A DNA stretch of 64,000 nucleotides, taken from NCBI RefSeq assembly GCF_003073045.1, contig NC_037601.1:9969807-10033806 (forward strand). The letters run 5' to 3'. Position numbers and translations under genes: made by a program. Source of the DNA: Pomacea canaliculata. Lineage: Eukaryota; Mollusca; Gastropoda; Architaenioglossa; Ampullariidae. Under the pieces are notes generated by a model that had not been told where the DNA came from, made no database searches, and was given only the letters and a program-made list of their open reading frames with translations. Of the stretch, positions 1 through 11,233 are shown in pieces (the stretch's first letter is position 1; each line of letters begins with the position of its first letter).

Positions 1-26
1 TGCCAGCTACCTGTGCTTGTGTTCAG

Positions 27-3000
27 ATGGGAAAAATATTTCAGTGAATCCTAGTCAGCTATCTCGCTTTTCAGGATATTTCTCCTCTCTCTTGCACAGT
101 GAGATGAAAGAGACCAAAACAAAAACAGTACGTCTCAAGCTGATCTCCTCAGACATTCTGCAGCTTATTATCAACCAGCTGGCCCGCTGCCAGAAACGTA
201 GGGAGGAAGGCATCGAGTTCCTTGAGAAGAACCAGCCCAGCATGAGAACACTGACTGAGATCTTGGATGCTGCCGACTACTTGGACATACCTATTCTGCG
301 AGAAGTGTGTGATGAGTTTATTTGTCGAACGACCCCTGTGTCCAAACTGACATTTGAGGACCTGCTTGTCCTGAACCACAAATACTCATTGACAAGGTTG
401 GGCCAGGCGTTGGTTAACTACATGTCCAGTCATGTTCGAGAGATATGCAGTATGGAAGGATGGCTTGCCCAGCTCCCCTCTGCTTTGCTGGAAGATCTCT
501 TAGCCAGCAATGACACAAAGGTGAGGTTGACAGTCACAGTATGTTGTTAGAAAATAAAGAGTCTCTGAAGCTGTGTATTGAGGTGCATATTTGTGTGTTG
601 CTGAGAGAGAGATAGGGATGGCATTAGACAGAGTTGCTAGCATTAACAGTTACTGAAATGATGAAAGCATTATTACAAAAATATGACAAAATCTGGAGAC
701 ATTTAAGCTTCAGGTTTGTAGCTTTGTCACAGAAGGGCTGAAAGTTTTATTTGAGATTGGGAGAAATTATTAGGATGGAACCATTTCATGGGGAAATGGA
801 TTATCTCTCCCACTGATCCTTGGAAGGATAGGAGATATATTTTTATCTACTATATTTTCAGGTGATGTCTGAATGGGAGCTAGTTGTACTGGTTGAGCAG
901 TGGCTGCGGTGTGGAACTGCTGCAAGAAGCAGCGATCGTGATAAGCATCTGGAACCTATTTTGCGACACATCCGTGTGCCGGAGATTGTCCGAGACCATG
1001 AAGAGAGCACTGTGCCTGAGGGTCTGCGCCCTGGCATCCTCACCTACATCATGAATGAAATCAAAGTCTATAAAGCAGATCCTAAATCCTACCGAGCTTT
1101 ACATCCAGAGCAAAGCAACATTCGGCGGCCATTAGATGTGGTAGTGTCCCTTGGCACACATGATAGCATTCCATCAATGTTCTTCTGTCTGCCTGTTTCA
1201 TATGCATCTCTCACAGATAAAGACTCAGCCAGTGTGGAGACTTTTCGACACAAGTTACAGTTCTCAGAACTCAGACATTCCTCTTTTCAGCTGCCGGTAT
1301 TGTGCCTGCGAGAGTTTTCTGCCTGCAGCCTCAATAACATCCTCTACATTGCTGGTGGACAGAATTCATTTTCAGACAGCGGGCAGGATGCCTTAACATA
1401 TGTGTTTGAGCTTGATCTGGCTGATCTTCGCTGGACAGAGGTAACACATTTCTTGAGCAGAGGTGTTTCATTACATAATTTGACTGGTGTATTTCATCTG
1501 TCTTTCTAACCCACACATTTTAATATTACAGTGTATAGCAGTTTGTGATACAGTTCTCCCTTTACATAAGCAGACTATTCCACAAACCTCCACGTAAAGT
1601 AATGTATTTGCCACTACCCATGACTTTGCAATATAGTAAAGTCATACACAAAACATTAAATCAAGCCATAAAATGATGTTTCCATACCATGTCTGCAAAG
1701 GAGAGGACTGACAAGGTAATCACTTTGAGATGTGAAGAAAGAGGTGAGGACAGACTTAGAGATGTGAGGACTGTTAAGATTTTAAGACTGACAGCTATGT
1801 TTCTCAGCTTCCATCTTCTGTTTACACTGCTTATCATAGAGTATGTGCTATGAGTCTTCATTTCTGTTATTGTTTAAACTAAGATTTTTTTTCAGAATTC
1901 CTTATGTAATGTCAAAGTGTAATTTACTTGAAAAGTCTTTGAAAACAATCCTTTTCACACGTTTCATTATCAGGTCTCTTTGTGTGTGCTTATTGACATA
2001 GCAACTTAGCTCTTTATGTGTTTGTTTCCTTCAGCAGAGTGAATGGCTGAAAAAGTTCTCAGCATTGAAACAATTAAAAAAAGCTTTCTGCTGTTGTGTT
2101 TATTTAAAATTGTGTCATTTCTCTTTTGTTATGATTATCAAACAAATATCACATTATTTCTACATAATTTCAGCTGTTTAATCCCTGTTGCAGGTGTGTC
2201 AGATGAAAGATCCCAGGTGTCTTTTTTATTTGGGGGCTTTGAATGGTCACCTATATGCAGTAGGGGGAATCAACAGTACTGGGGAGCTGTCCACTGTGGA
2301 ACGTTATGAGCCTTTCCAGGATGAGTGGGTGTACCAGGCACCTCTCCCATATCACATTCATGAGCATGCAGGTTAGTTCAACATCAAGGCACTACTATGT
2401 GCAAGTTAGTTCAACGTCAAGGCACCTCAGGGTGTAGACAGTTAAAAGATCCCAATTCTTTCCTCTTTATTCTGATGATCTCTCAGCTAATGTATTGCTA
2501 AAAGAGTGTTATTAACACATACACTGTCAATGAAAGATGTGTACTGTATGTGTTAATGACAGATATATACTGTAAATGTCAGTGACAAATGTGTAGTGTC
2601 AGTGTCAACAATTTGTACTATGTCAGTTATGTGGACTGTGTCAGTGACAGATGTGAAGTGTTAATGAGTCCTGCAGTAGACACCCTCCCAAAACAAAAAT
2701 GGGGGTAATCTCTGTAATCTAACATTTCAGGATTATATCTGCAGACCACAGCATCCCAGTAACATCACCTTCCGTCACCTACTTATACAGCAACAAAGCA
2801 TACAGCTCCCCTGTATATGCAGGCATTCACACAGATATACACATATTCACATTCAATCATCTATGTATGTGGAAAGATATGCACATTCACATTTACTTGT
2901 ACACATTCATGAACAGACATGTGCATATACATAGTCACAATGTCTTGCACATCACAAGAAAAACAAAATTGCCTTATGATAATTATCAGAGGACATGGAG

Positions 3001-4036
3001 TGCAGTTTTTGATAAAACACGTGTATTTCATTTGTCATTTGATTCAAACCATCAGTGTTTCAAGTCAGTACTTTGACTTCAGAAATCTCCAACCATTTTG
3101 CTCTTATCTCAAATTCACGATAAACATATTTTGGCTTGTTTAGGCTGTGTGAGGGAAGGCTGTTTGTATATTTCTGGAGGCCATACCGGCATGGGTCACA
3201 CAAATGCTGTCTCCTGTTTGAACCCCACTCTTGGTGAGTGGGTCGAGTGTGCTCCACTTCAGTGTGCCCGGTCCTACCACACGATGACAGCCTTCAAGGA
3301 CCAGCTCTTTGTGATTGGAGGTTGCAGCATTTCCAGTGGAGAAATTATAAACGTGCAGGTATCTACCCAGTTAAATGATGTGCTGCCTTGTCTTGTCCTT
3401 GTTATTTGTTTTTAAAAAAGTTGCTGTTTCCTCAGATTAGTTTTTGAAGTGCTTTTCCTTTGTGTCTATTATTTCCTTAGGTGATGGTTATTTTACTGCA
3501 GTTGCCTTGTTCCACAACTATCTTCAGCATTTATGCTTTGCTTTTAAAGATGAGTCGTCCAATTAATATCAGTGGAAAAGAGAACACTTTAATAAGAGAC
3601 ACTTGTGAAACAAAGCATCTCCTAGGTGACTTTTTGTGAACAATTTCTTTCATTGTGCAGAGACATGTTAGATTTCCACTATCTTGTTTCATTGTCAGAG
3701 ACATCTTAGTTTTCTGTTATCTTGTTTCAGACTTGTGAAAGCTATAGCATAACCCAGAACCAGTGGACAACCCTAGAGACCAAATTTCCATCTATCTATT
3801 CTGCAGCTCTCACTTCCTTTTCATCTGATGATGAGACAGTTCTATGTTTTGGTGGCTACAGTTTCTTGAAGCGACATTTTGACACGTTTGCCTGCATTTT
3901 CTATGTGGAGAAAGGAGAATGGCAGGTTGTACCAATTCGCTTCGCAGATGCACGAATGAAAGAAGTAGTGATGACACAGGTGAAGATCCGTGAAAAAACG
4001 TGCATGCAGTACTTTATGTCCACTGCAACAGTATGA
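27..4036 (+). CDS. BTB-BACK-Kelch (KLHL-like) protein, 3' part
   Basis: Probable substrate adaptor of a Cullin-3 ubiquitin ligase (family knowledge). Exons read as 27-520, 862-1440, 2194-2371, 3144-3358 and 3731-4036; each junction has an AG acceptor and GT donor and keeps frame. The first visible exon begins inside the BTB domain (DGKNISVNPSQLSRFSGYF), so the start codon and the first part of the BTB lie before the window. A BACK domain follows (TFEDLLVLNHKYSL to EWELVVLVEQWL), then five kelch blades with the double Gly: LYIAGG, LYAVGG, LYISGG, LFVIGG and VLCFGG. The 3' end is unsure: reading through position 3979 gives a stop at 4034-4036, but a possible donor sits at 3980 (cag|gtgaag) and a further exon could follow. 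I do not recognise the orthologue within the KLHL family. The next gene, EIF2S2, is convergent and 8.5 kb away. Confidence 0.85.
2372..2425 (+). repeat. Tandem duplication of a 5' splice-site segment
   Basis: A 21-bp segment starting at the exon-3 donor (gttagttcaac, 2372-2392) is repeated at 2405-2425 with one difference, an offset of 33 bp. Both copies begin with GTTAGT. Confidence 0.7.
2505..2670. repeat. Degenerate short tandem repeat in a KLHL-like intron
   Basis: Loose repeats of a unit like TGTCAGTGACAGATGTGTA, about 30 bp each and five to six copies, strongly diverged. Confidence 0.55.
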
Positions 4037-6345
4037 AGGTGGCTACCATTCTTGTCACCTCCAACTGTCTTTAGTGCTGAATGGTTGTAGGTCAGCCACT
4101 TTTTATCAAGGACATTTTGGTCATCCTTCTTGTCAGCTGGAAAGCATTATCATCGCAATCTCAAAATTCGAGTACCTTTATCATTAATGTGGTTGTAATG
4201 TTATCACTGATTAGAATTACCATGTTTGTCATTTACAATATATATCATTTTGTCAGTTTATCCAGAAGTTTTTCCTGATGTTGTTAAAGAACACTTTTAC
4301 TTTCAAAAAAAAAAAATTTATGCCCATCCTGATATTTGTACTGTTACCTCTTTGCTGCAGAATTCATAAAACAATTTTGTGATAATGAAGGGTAGAAAAT
4401 TTCTCATTTTTACTAGTCCATATCAATTTTGTGGTAAAAAATGTACACAAACCTACCATCTTAATCCCGCAGTCAGCAGACTATTGACATGTGTATTACT
4501 CCAACTGCCTCTCTTGTCATGTTCTGTACATAGCAATAACTGTCACACTCATATGCCTGTGTGTGCATGCATGCACACACACATACGTACATCTGTTCAG
4601 CTCTCAAGAATTTACATTTTTGTCAGTTATTATATACATTGTAAAATGTTTCATTTTTTCCTTTAAATATTACAATCCCTGACAAATGTTGATGTGGTTG
4701 AAAAGCAGATTGTTTCTTTAAATAGGCTACTGAGTTTATCACTTATTCAGGTTGTCTGGAAATATGAAACAAAAAATTATTTTCTTGTAAACATATATTG
4801 ACTCAATCAGAACTCTGTATACTGCTCATTGTGATATTGCCTTTGATGCTTAAGTTGCAACAACCAACCTGAAGTGGGAAAAAAGTTTACCATTACACAG
4901 TATTAATGAATTAAATGGAAGAAATTGTTATTAGACTGAACTTTTAAAGACTAAAAACCGACGGTTATTTCACATTTATGCTGACACTTAAGCCTCCCTC
5001 GATTAAACCAAGTAGAAATTCTCAGTTTTATACCATCACTGTCCTTTATCAAATTATGTAGACAAGACAGACGTAAAGACACCATCCAAGTACCATTTAA
5101 ATTTGGAAGTTTTACTGGGGGTCATTTTCAAGTCATTACGGCAGAGCAATGTCAACTGCTGTCCTCAACTGTTTTCTGCAGACTTTTTTTTTTTTTTTTT
5201 AAGTTTGCTTACTTTAGATTTGTTTTGATTTTGTGGAGTAAAACTATCTGTGACAAGTAAATGAGTATGTGAATATTTAGGTGTACAAATTACAGAAAGG
5301 AGTTGTTTTGTTAAGGAGGGATATCAAAGTACCTAGAGGATGTCAAATACATTTCAAAGTGTTATAGATGTCTATTTTGTAACAAGAAATTTTTGGTCTG
5401 TATACGACAAATAGAATATTTTATCCATGGATATCAGAAGTACTAAACCATTTACCTTGTACATATCACAGTTTTATTTATATGTGTGTGAGAGATACAC
5501 ATCATTACCCATTTCCTTGTACTCATATTTTTATTGCTGTTGCTTATACTATACCTCCATCTTCATTACTTGGACCAAGCTTTAAAAATCGTCTGCCATT
5601 ACAACATTGTAATACTTGTCCTTGTCAGTTCCTCTTTTCATTCACTCCTCAGAACCTTTTCTATGATAACTATAATACAATGTCTATATTAAATATTTAG
5701 AAGACTTTTTAAAAGTAGATGTAAAGAATAAATTCTGCATTTTATAAACTCAAATCAAGTGCAAATGAGTGGATTTTGTTTAAAATAGATTAATAATACC
5801 ACCCGAAATCTCAAAACCTCTGGGTCATTCACAAGGAATAGACATCACAGTCGAGTTCTCACATAGGTTTTCTCTAGGCACTACAAAAGTAGGCTCGTTG
5901 GCTGGATGCTGTAAGCTCTTGCATTGGCAGCAGGCATCACGAGTTAGACAATGCGTTTTTATTACACAGTAGAGATGGCTTTAGCTTCTTGTCGCATACC
6001 TGCAACTTCAGTTAACCTTGAACATTTCCTCTACTCTTTCAATAGTTTTTTTTTTTTCACTAGTTGGAGTTAACCTCTCGTCTTTCCATTGTTCTTTTAA
6101 ATGTTTGCGGTCAGGGTGGACATTTTGCTAGATGCAGTCATTTCATGATGCTGCTGTTATTTTGTTGTTGATGTAATAGATGATGTGAGCTGTGCTTAAA
6201 ATATAGAAGGAATATCAGTAACTGATGTAACCAGAAGCATTTTCAACTGTAACGTAAAATTTTTATCAGAGGATGGAGGTTATTTTGTTGAATGTTTGGA
6301 TTCTTATAAAGGTAAGTGCTAGTCACAGACTGTATTTGTAATGTG
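4037..6345. other. Gene-free stretch
   Basis: AT-rich sequence downstream of the KLHL-like gene. It has a short TG/CATG microsatellite near 4560-4590 and homopolymer T runs near 5187 and 6050. No exon, RNA gene or recognisable transposon was seen. Confidence 0.5.
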
Positions 6346-6357
6346 TCATTACTTGCT

Positions 6358-6398
6358 TCTTCCCTATGCTCCTCGAGGAGTATCAAAACTAAACTAAC
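6358..6398 (+). mobile_element. 41-bp, extremely 5'-truncated RTE-like LINE insertion
   Basis: The 41 bp carry only the 3' terminus of RTE family B (CCCTATGCTCCTCGAGGAGT, then an AACT-rich tail). They are flanked by a perfect 12-bp target duplication, TCATTACTTGCT, at 6346-6357 and 6399-6410. The same terminus occurs at 7795, 17070, 21640 and 35750. Confidence 0.75.
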
Positions 6399-7479
6399 TC
6401 ATTACTTGCTAGCAAAGACCTTAGGTTTATTTTTATCGATTTCCTGCCACGTAACATTTCAATAGGCATTATCATGAATCTATCTTTTGCTGTTGTTTCA
6501 TTTGATTTATAGTGTATAGAATGTGGCAACTTTTTGAGTGGGTCATTCATGGAGTTTGCATTTTACGAGGCACACACAAAATGTTTGCTCATGAAGTTTT
6601 TCCCCTTAGCAATCACCAGACAGTTAAAGCACTGGTTAGATGGCGGTCATGTTTCAATACTAACTACAGCATTAAAATAGGAGCTCTTATTACAGCATCT
6701 CTCTTCTCTCACACTAGTACTTTCTTTCCCAATACCTACATAGTAAATGCATATAGATTGAACAATGCAATATGATCAACCACTTGTGATTTATTTTTGA
6801 CTAAAACCAGATGATGGCTTTTATCAGCCTTCCACACAATCCCCATGTGCTCCAGTTAAATGTTTGTTTTTGCTCTATGGTTGTGGTTTTCTGGCATAGT
6901 GTTGTTGATTGGTCATTTCATACCATCAGCTATGAGGGCACCATTAGAGGGAGCTAGTAAACAGGGCACGTCCATGAAGAAATTTGTGCAATCCAGAAAT
7001 GAGAGCAGAGCCCATGTCTTGGTGTCAAGCACTATGCTGCCGCCCCATCATGGCCTGATTGTGTAAATGAAGACAGCAATCTTCAAAGAACAGAACTTTT
7101 GTCTGACTTCATGTGCACATTAAATCAACGATTTTAGTAAAAACCAATTGCTTTGTATTGTTGAAGAAATATTTGTAATTTGAATGTTATACAGTTGGAT
7201 TCTGTACAAGGTGGACATGATTGTACAGTTTTTTTTACACATATCCCACCTCTCATGATGCGCTATAACCTACAAATGTATTATTCAGTTTTCGGGAACA
7301 GCTTGTTTTAGGTCACTACATAAACAGTTTATAACAAGTATCTGTGCTTCATAGTGTTCTGTCAGATTTGAGTACATTTATTTTTGTTATGAGGTGGTAT
7401 TTACTGATCAGCATTCTCAATTGTTGTCAACATTAAGCACGAGTGCAAGATGGTCTTTAACAACTGATGAAGGGACAAT

Positions 7480-7625
7480 TTGGTGCCAGCAACTAAAACT
7501 CTATCATTGCAAGGCAGCCAGCAGCCAGCAAACATGCCACACGCAGTGCCCAAGATGAGATCTGAAGCCAGAGCAGATTATCCTTGCTATGTTGGGGACA
7601 GACACTAACCATTGTGCCATACTAA
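7480..7625 (-). mobile_element. tRNA-derived SINE, old copy
   Basis: Diverged copy of the SINE at 15403-15587, in the same orientation. Shared blocks are GGTGCCAGCAACTAA, GCAAGGCAGCCAG, CACGCAGTGCCC and GACACTAACCATTGTGCCA (degenerate A-box region when read on the minus strand). It lies just beyond the 3' end of the RTE copy at 7795. Confidence 0.6.
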
Positions 7626-7794
7626 TGAGAGGCTCTGAAAAAAATAATAAATGCAAAATTTGTAAAGCACATACACTCCTAACGAGCATGCTCTTTCCTT
7701 CTTGAGAACAAGAACGGAACACGTGCAGCACCAAGGGACAGGAAAACAAGCAAATAACATATGAACTATAAAATAATAAACAACAGTTTAGTTT

Positions 7795-9857
7795 ATTCCT
7801 TGTTTCTCCTCGAGGAGAAAAGAGCCGCAACAACACCTCTCCAGCAGACCCAGTTCAGGGCAGCACCCTTCAGTTGGGCCCCAGGTGATTCCAGCATCCT
7901 TTGGCTTGCTCTCTACTGATCTTTTCCAAGGCTGCTCTGGTCTCCCAACTCTTCCCTTGTGGGTTCCAGTCCAGTGCCTGTGTAGTGAATCGAAACCTCC
8001 GGGGGTATCTAAACGTATGGGTATTGTCTGGGAAGAGAAACTTCACTACCGCCTGGTAGTTTACTTGAAATAAAAGTAAAGGACGAAACATTATTGGACA
8101 TACTAAATAAAATGGCATTGCAAAAGCAAAATTATACAACTCACAATATGCTTTGAGCTGGTTTTTGATAAATAAACATCCGATGGATTAGTAAATATTT
8201 TCTTGGGTTTATTTATCAAAAACCAGATCAAAGCATATTGTGAGTAGTATAATTTTGCTTTTGCAATGCCATTTTATTTCGTAATGTTTTGTAATGTTTC
8301 ATCCTTTACTTTTATTTCAAGTAAACTACCAGGCGGTAGTGAAGTTTCGCTTCGTGCGCATGCGCAGACTACACCCATACGTTTAGATACGCCCGGAGGT
8401 TTCGATTCGCTACACCTGCCTGGCAATGGTGTCAGCTGGTTTGCGCAGAGTGTATCCTATCCAGCCCCATTTGTGCTTTTTGATGTCTTGACTAGTGGCA
8501 TTCTGGTTGGTTCTTTTCCACAGGCTGCTGTTGGAGATCTTTTCATGGCATGTTATTCCCAGAATATGGCATAGGTATTGGTAAAGATCTGTCGCTTGTT
8601 GATGGTGTTTGTCACTCTTCAGGTTTCAGAACTAAACAGGACAACTTTCACATTGGTGTTGAAGATAAAGGTCTTACTGTGGAAGGATAATGCTCAGGAG
8701 TTCCAGATGGGGTGTAGGCTGTTGAAAGCATGCCTGGCCTTGTTGATGCGGCTTTTAATGTCATCGTCCCCTCCACAATGACAATGCTCCCCAGATACAC
8801 TAACCGATCTGTTTCCAGGATGTTCTCTCCTTGAAGTTGGATTGGAAGTTCCTGATTGTTGTTGATTCTCATCACTTCAGTCTTCTTTCTGTTGACCTTT
8901 AAGCCAGTCTTCTGCTAGCTTATTTAGTTTGGTTTGTGTATGTTGCTGCTGATGAGATAGAAGACTAATGCCATCTGCAAAGTCCAGGTCCTCTAGCTAT
9001 TTGGTGAAGGTCCACCGGATATCGATGTTGTCTTGGGTTGTCTTGTGCATGATCCAGTCTATGACCATCAGAAAGATAGTTGGCGATAACATGCAACGCT
9101 GTCTTATGCTTTTCTTCATTACAAAAGGTTCTGTGAGTTTGCCTTTGTGAATGACTTTGCAGGACAAGTTTTTGTACAACCCCTGGATAATGTTTATGAG
9201 GTTAGGTGGAATACCATAGTGGATCATCAGCCTCCAGATGACATCCCTGTCTACACTGTCGAATGCCTTCTCAAAATCCACAAAAGTTATAAAGAGGGAG
9301 GACTGCCACTCAACAGACTGCTCAATGATGATACAGAGGGTGGCAATGTGCTCAGTGCATGACATATCCTGGCGAAACCTGCTTGTTCTGGTCTTAATCT
9401 CATGTCTAGTGTCTTCTTCAGTCTCTCTAGCTGGGGATAGCAGCATAATCCCCTGCAAATTGTTGCCCTGGGAGATGTCTCCTTTCTTTGGTAACTTGAC
9501 CAGATGGCATAGTTTCCAGTCTGTTGGTACTAACTTGTTCCCAGATCTTGTCTAAAATTGTTGCTGTTATTTCTGGTATGCCATCCGGCACTGCTGTTTG
9601 CCACTTTTCATGATTTTAATAGCTTTGATGATTTGTCTTAGTGGGAGGGCTGATGTTGATGTGAAGTTGTTCAGTTGCTGGTGGTATGTCAGGTAAAGAT
9701 GGTGGATGAGGTTGATTCATGATCTCTTTGAAGTGTTCTATCCAGTGGTCTCTTTGTCCTGCATCGGTTGTTGTGGTCTTGCTGTCTTTGTCATTCAGTT
9801 GAAGCCATATCTCAGGATGAAAATATGGAGGTGGCAATCTGTTACAAACTGTACAAT
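7795..9857 (-). mobile_element. RTE-like LINE (family B), decayed copy
   Basis: Minus-strand pieces of a reverse transcriptase appear in collinear order. There is a linker (GQRDHWIEHFKEIMNQPHPP, near 9700), RT motifs (FVDFEKAFDSVDRDVIW and a worn GVRQGC block, 9000-9350), a thumb/C-terminal part (ENILETDRLVYLGSIV, near 8800) and the C-terminal WNPQGK block (near 7950), ending with the family 3' terminus and a CTAAACTG tail near 7795. The frame is broken in several places by stops and shifts, so the copy is dead. It is interrupted by the fold-back element at 7980-8415 and possibly by another insertion from 9856. Confidence 0.8.
7980..8415. mobile_element. Fold-back DNA element with ~200-bp inverted arms
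   Basis: The left arm (7980-8177) and right arm (8207-8415) are inverted copies at high identity around a 29-bp loop. Both ends read GTGTAG(T/C)GAATCGAAACC inward. The element splits the RTE reading frame: removing it with one copy of the flanking CT (7978-7979 and 8416-8417) rejoins IARQ to ALDWNPQG. A 2-bp target duplication is therefore likely. No coding capacity; probably a MITE. Superfamily not assigned. Confidence 0.8.
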
Positions 9858-10421
9858 GTCAACGCGTATCAGTTGTGCTCACATTATAGACAGGGCGTTG
9901 AAAAGCCCAACATGGAGGTAGGTGTTGAGTTGTCGTGTGGGGGAAACTTCATTATCCTGTTCTTATACGACCATGTTGATTTGGTTGGTCGAGTTTTCAA
10001 AAGATATTACGTGATGACATAAATAGTTTACTCTGATTGCGCTGACAAATCAGAGAATCTTTACTATGGCTGTGAATGTTCAAAGTACTCCACACGTTGC
10101 AAAAGGGAGTATTCACATGGCGCGTGGGGGAAGCATGATCCAGTAGAGAGTTGACAACACAGCAAAGCTTTGGGATAAGCAGAATCTGTGTCAAAACTTT
10201 GTGATGAGGGACAGTCAGCAGAATAAGGATGAGCGGCAGAGCAGGTGGTAGATTTTTTTCAAAGGGCGCTGTTTCCGACGAGCAGCACGGTAGCGACAGA
10301 TTTGAATCCGTTGTCTCGTAGGGGTGTCAACAATCATAGAGCTTTTCCTCGAATTGTTAACTAAACTGGTTGGAAGTTAAAGAGTGGCAAGGGGATTTAA
10401 CAATACTGAGATGCCGTGTGG
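9856..10421. mobile_element. Possible 566-bp insertion flanked by 12-bp direct repeats
   Basis: ACAAACTGTACA occurs at 9844-9855, within or next to the RTE copy, and again at 10422-10433. The sequence between is somewhat richer in GC and shows no coding potential. It could be a SINE or other retroposon with target duplications, or chance. No terminal structure was recognised. Confidence 0.3.
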
Positions 10422-10856
10422 ACAAACTGTACAGTCATAATGCAACACTTGCAGCTAAAGTGTTGGTAAAATGTGATTTGGGAAAAATTAAGATTACAAA
10501 CATAAAATTCAAGGTTTCAAAAACTATAAAATAACATAAACACAATAATAGATACTAGAACAGAATCTAAAGTAAGGCTAAGTTTTAGAAAACAGTATGA
10601 GCAGTAAGAATTTGATCTAAAGTAATGGTGGAGAATGTAAGTTAAAGTAAATTCCACAGAAACAGAAAGCAAGGCAATTACAATCAGTAAAAACAGCAAC
10701 AAACAAAAGTTTAAAATACAACTTGTAACTAAAGGAAACCTATGGATACAATAAGCAAAAGCGCTGCACAAGATAATGGAAAAATTGCCGGAGAACAAAA
10801 AAACTCAGCCTTTCAGGAACAGGCTCGTTTCTATAGCAAGCCTTTATCCTCTAAAG

Positions 10857-11043
10857 CAGGGGTGGGCAATTAATTTTCCCAAGGGGCCGCATGAGAAATT
10901 GGGATGGTTTTAGAGGGCCGGACTAATATAGTTAACGCAGTTTTACCCAATACTGTATACATAGTATATATACTATCCCTTCGCCAGCGGGCGGGCCGGT
11001 CAGAGACAGGAGGCGGGCCAGATCCGGCCTTTGCCCAGGTCTG
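10857..11043. mobile_element. hAT-type MITE 1
   Basis: Starts CAGGGGTGGGCAA and ends TTTGCCCAGGTCTG, imperfect inverted termini typical of hAT (Charlie-like) non-autonomous elements, with internal GGCCGC/GGCCGG blocks. It is flanked by perfect 8-bp duplications CTCTAAAG at 10849-10856 and 11044-11051. Confidence 0.8.
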
Positions 11044-11051
11044 CTCTAAAG

Positions 11052-11225
11052 CAAGGGTAGGGAACCTTTTATTCCTGAGGGCCATTAGGATATTTCTAAG
11101 ATCATTTGCAGACCACACAAATTAATCAACTAAAAATTAGCTACTATATTTAGTCAACCCATAGTTTTGTTGCCTTGGCAGTACCAGACCAAGTAATTTT
11201 GCAGGCAGGACGCTCCCCACCCCTG
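11052..11225. mobile_element. hAT-type MITE 2, abutting MITE 1
   Basis: Starts CAAGGGTAGGGAACC and ends GCTCCCCACCCCTG. Flanks are CTCTAAAG (11044-11051) and CTCTAAAA (11226-11233). It shares the central 8-mer with MITE 1, so the two elements stand head to tail at one target. Confidence 0.75.
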
Positions 11226-11233
11226 CTCTAAAA

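Noticed and set aside
3980-4031. 52-bp intron near the end of the KLHL-like gene
   Set aside because: Splice-like borders exist (gtgaag...aacag), but the size is very small and neither resulting C terminus is recognisable; left as an uncertainty of the gene end.
5482-5700. 72-codon plus-strand ORF in the 4-12 kb gene-poor region
   Set aside because: No motif, AT-driven composition, no splice or promoter context; treated as random.
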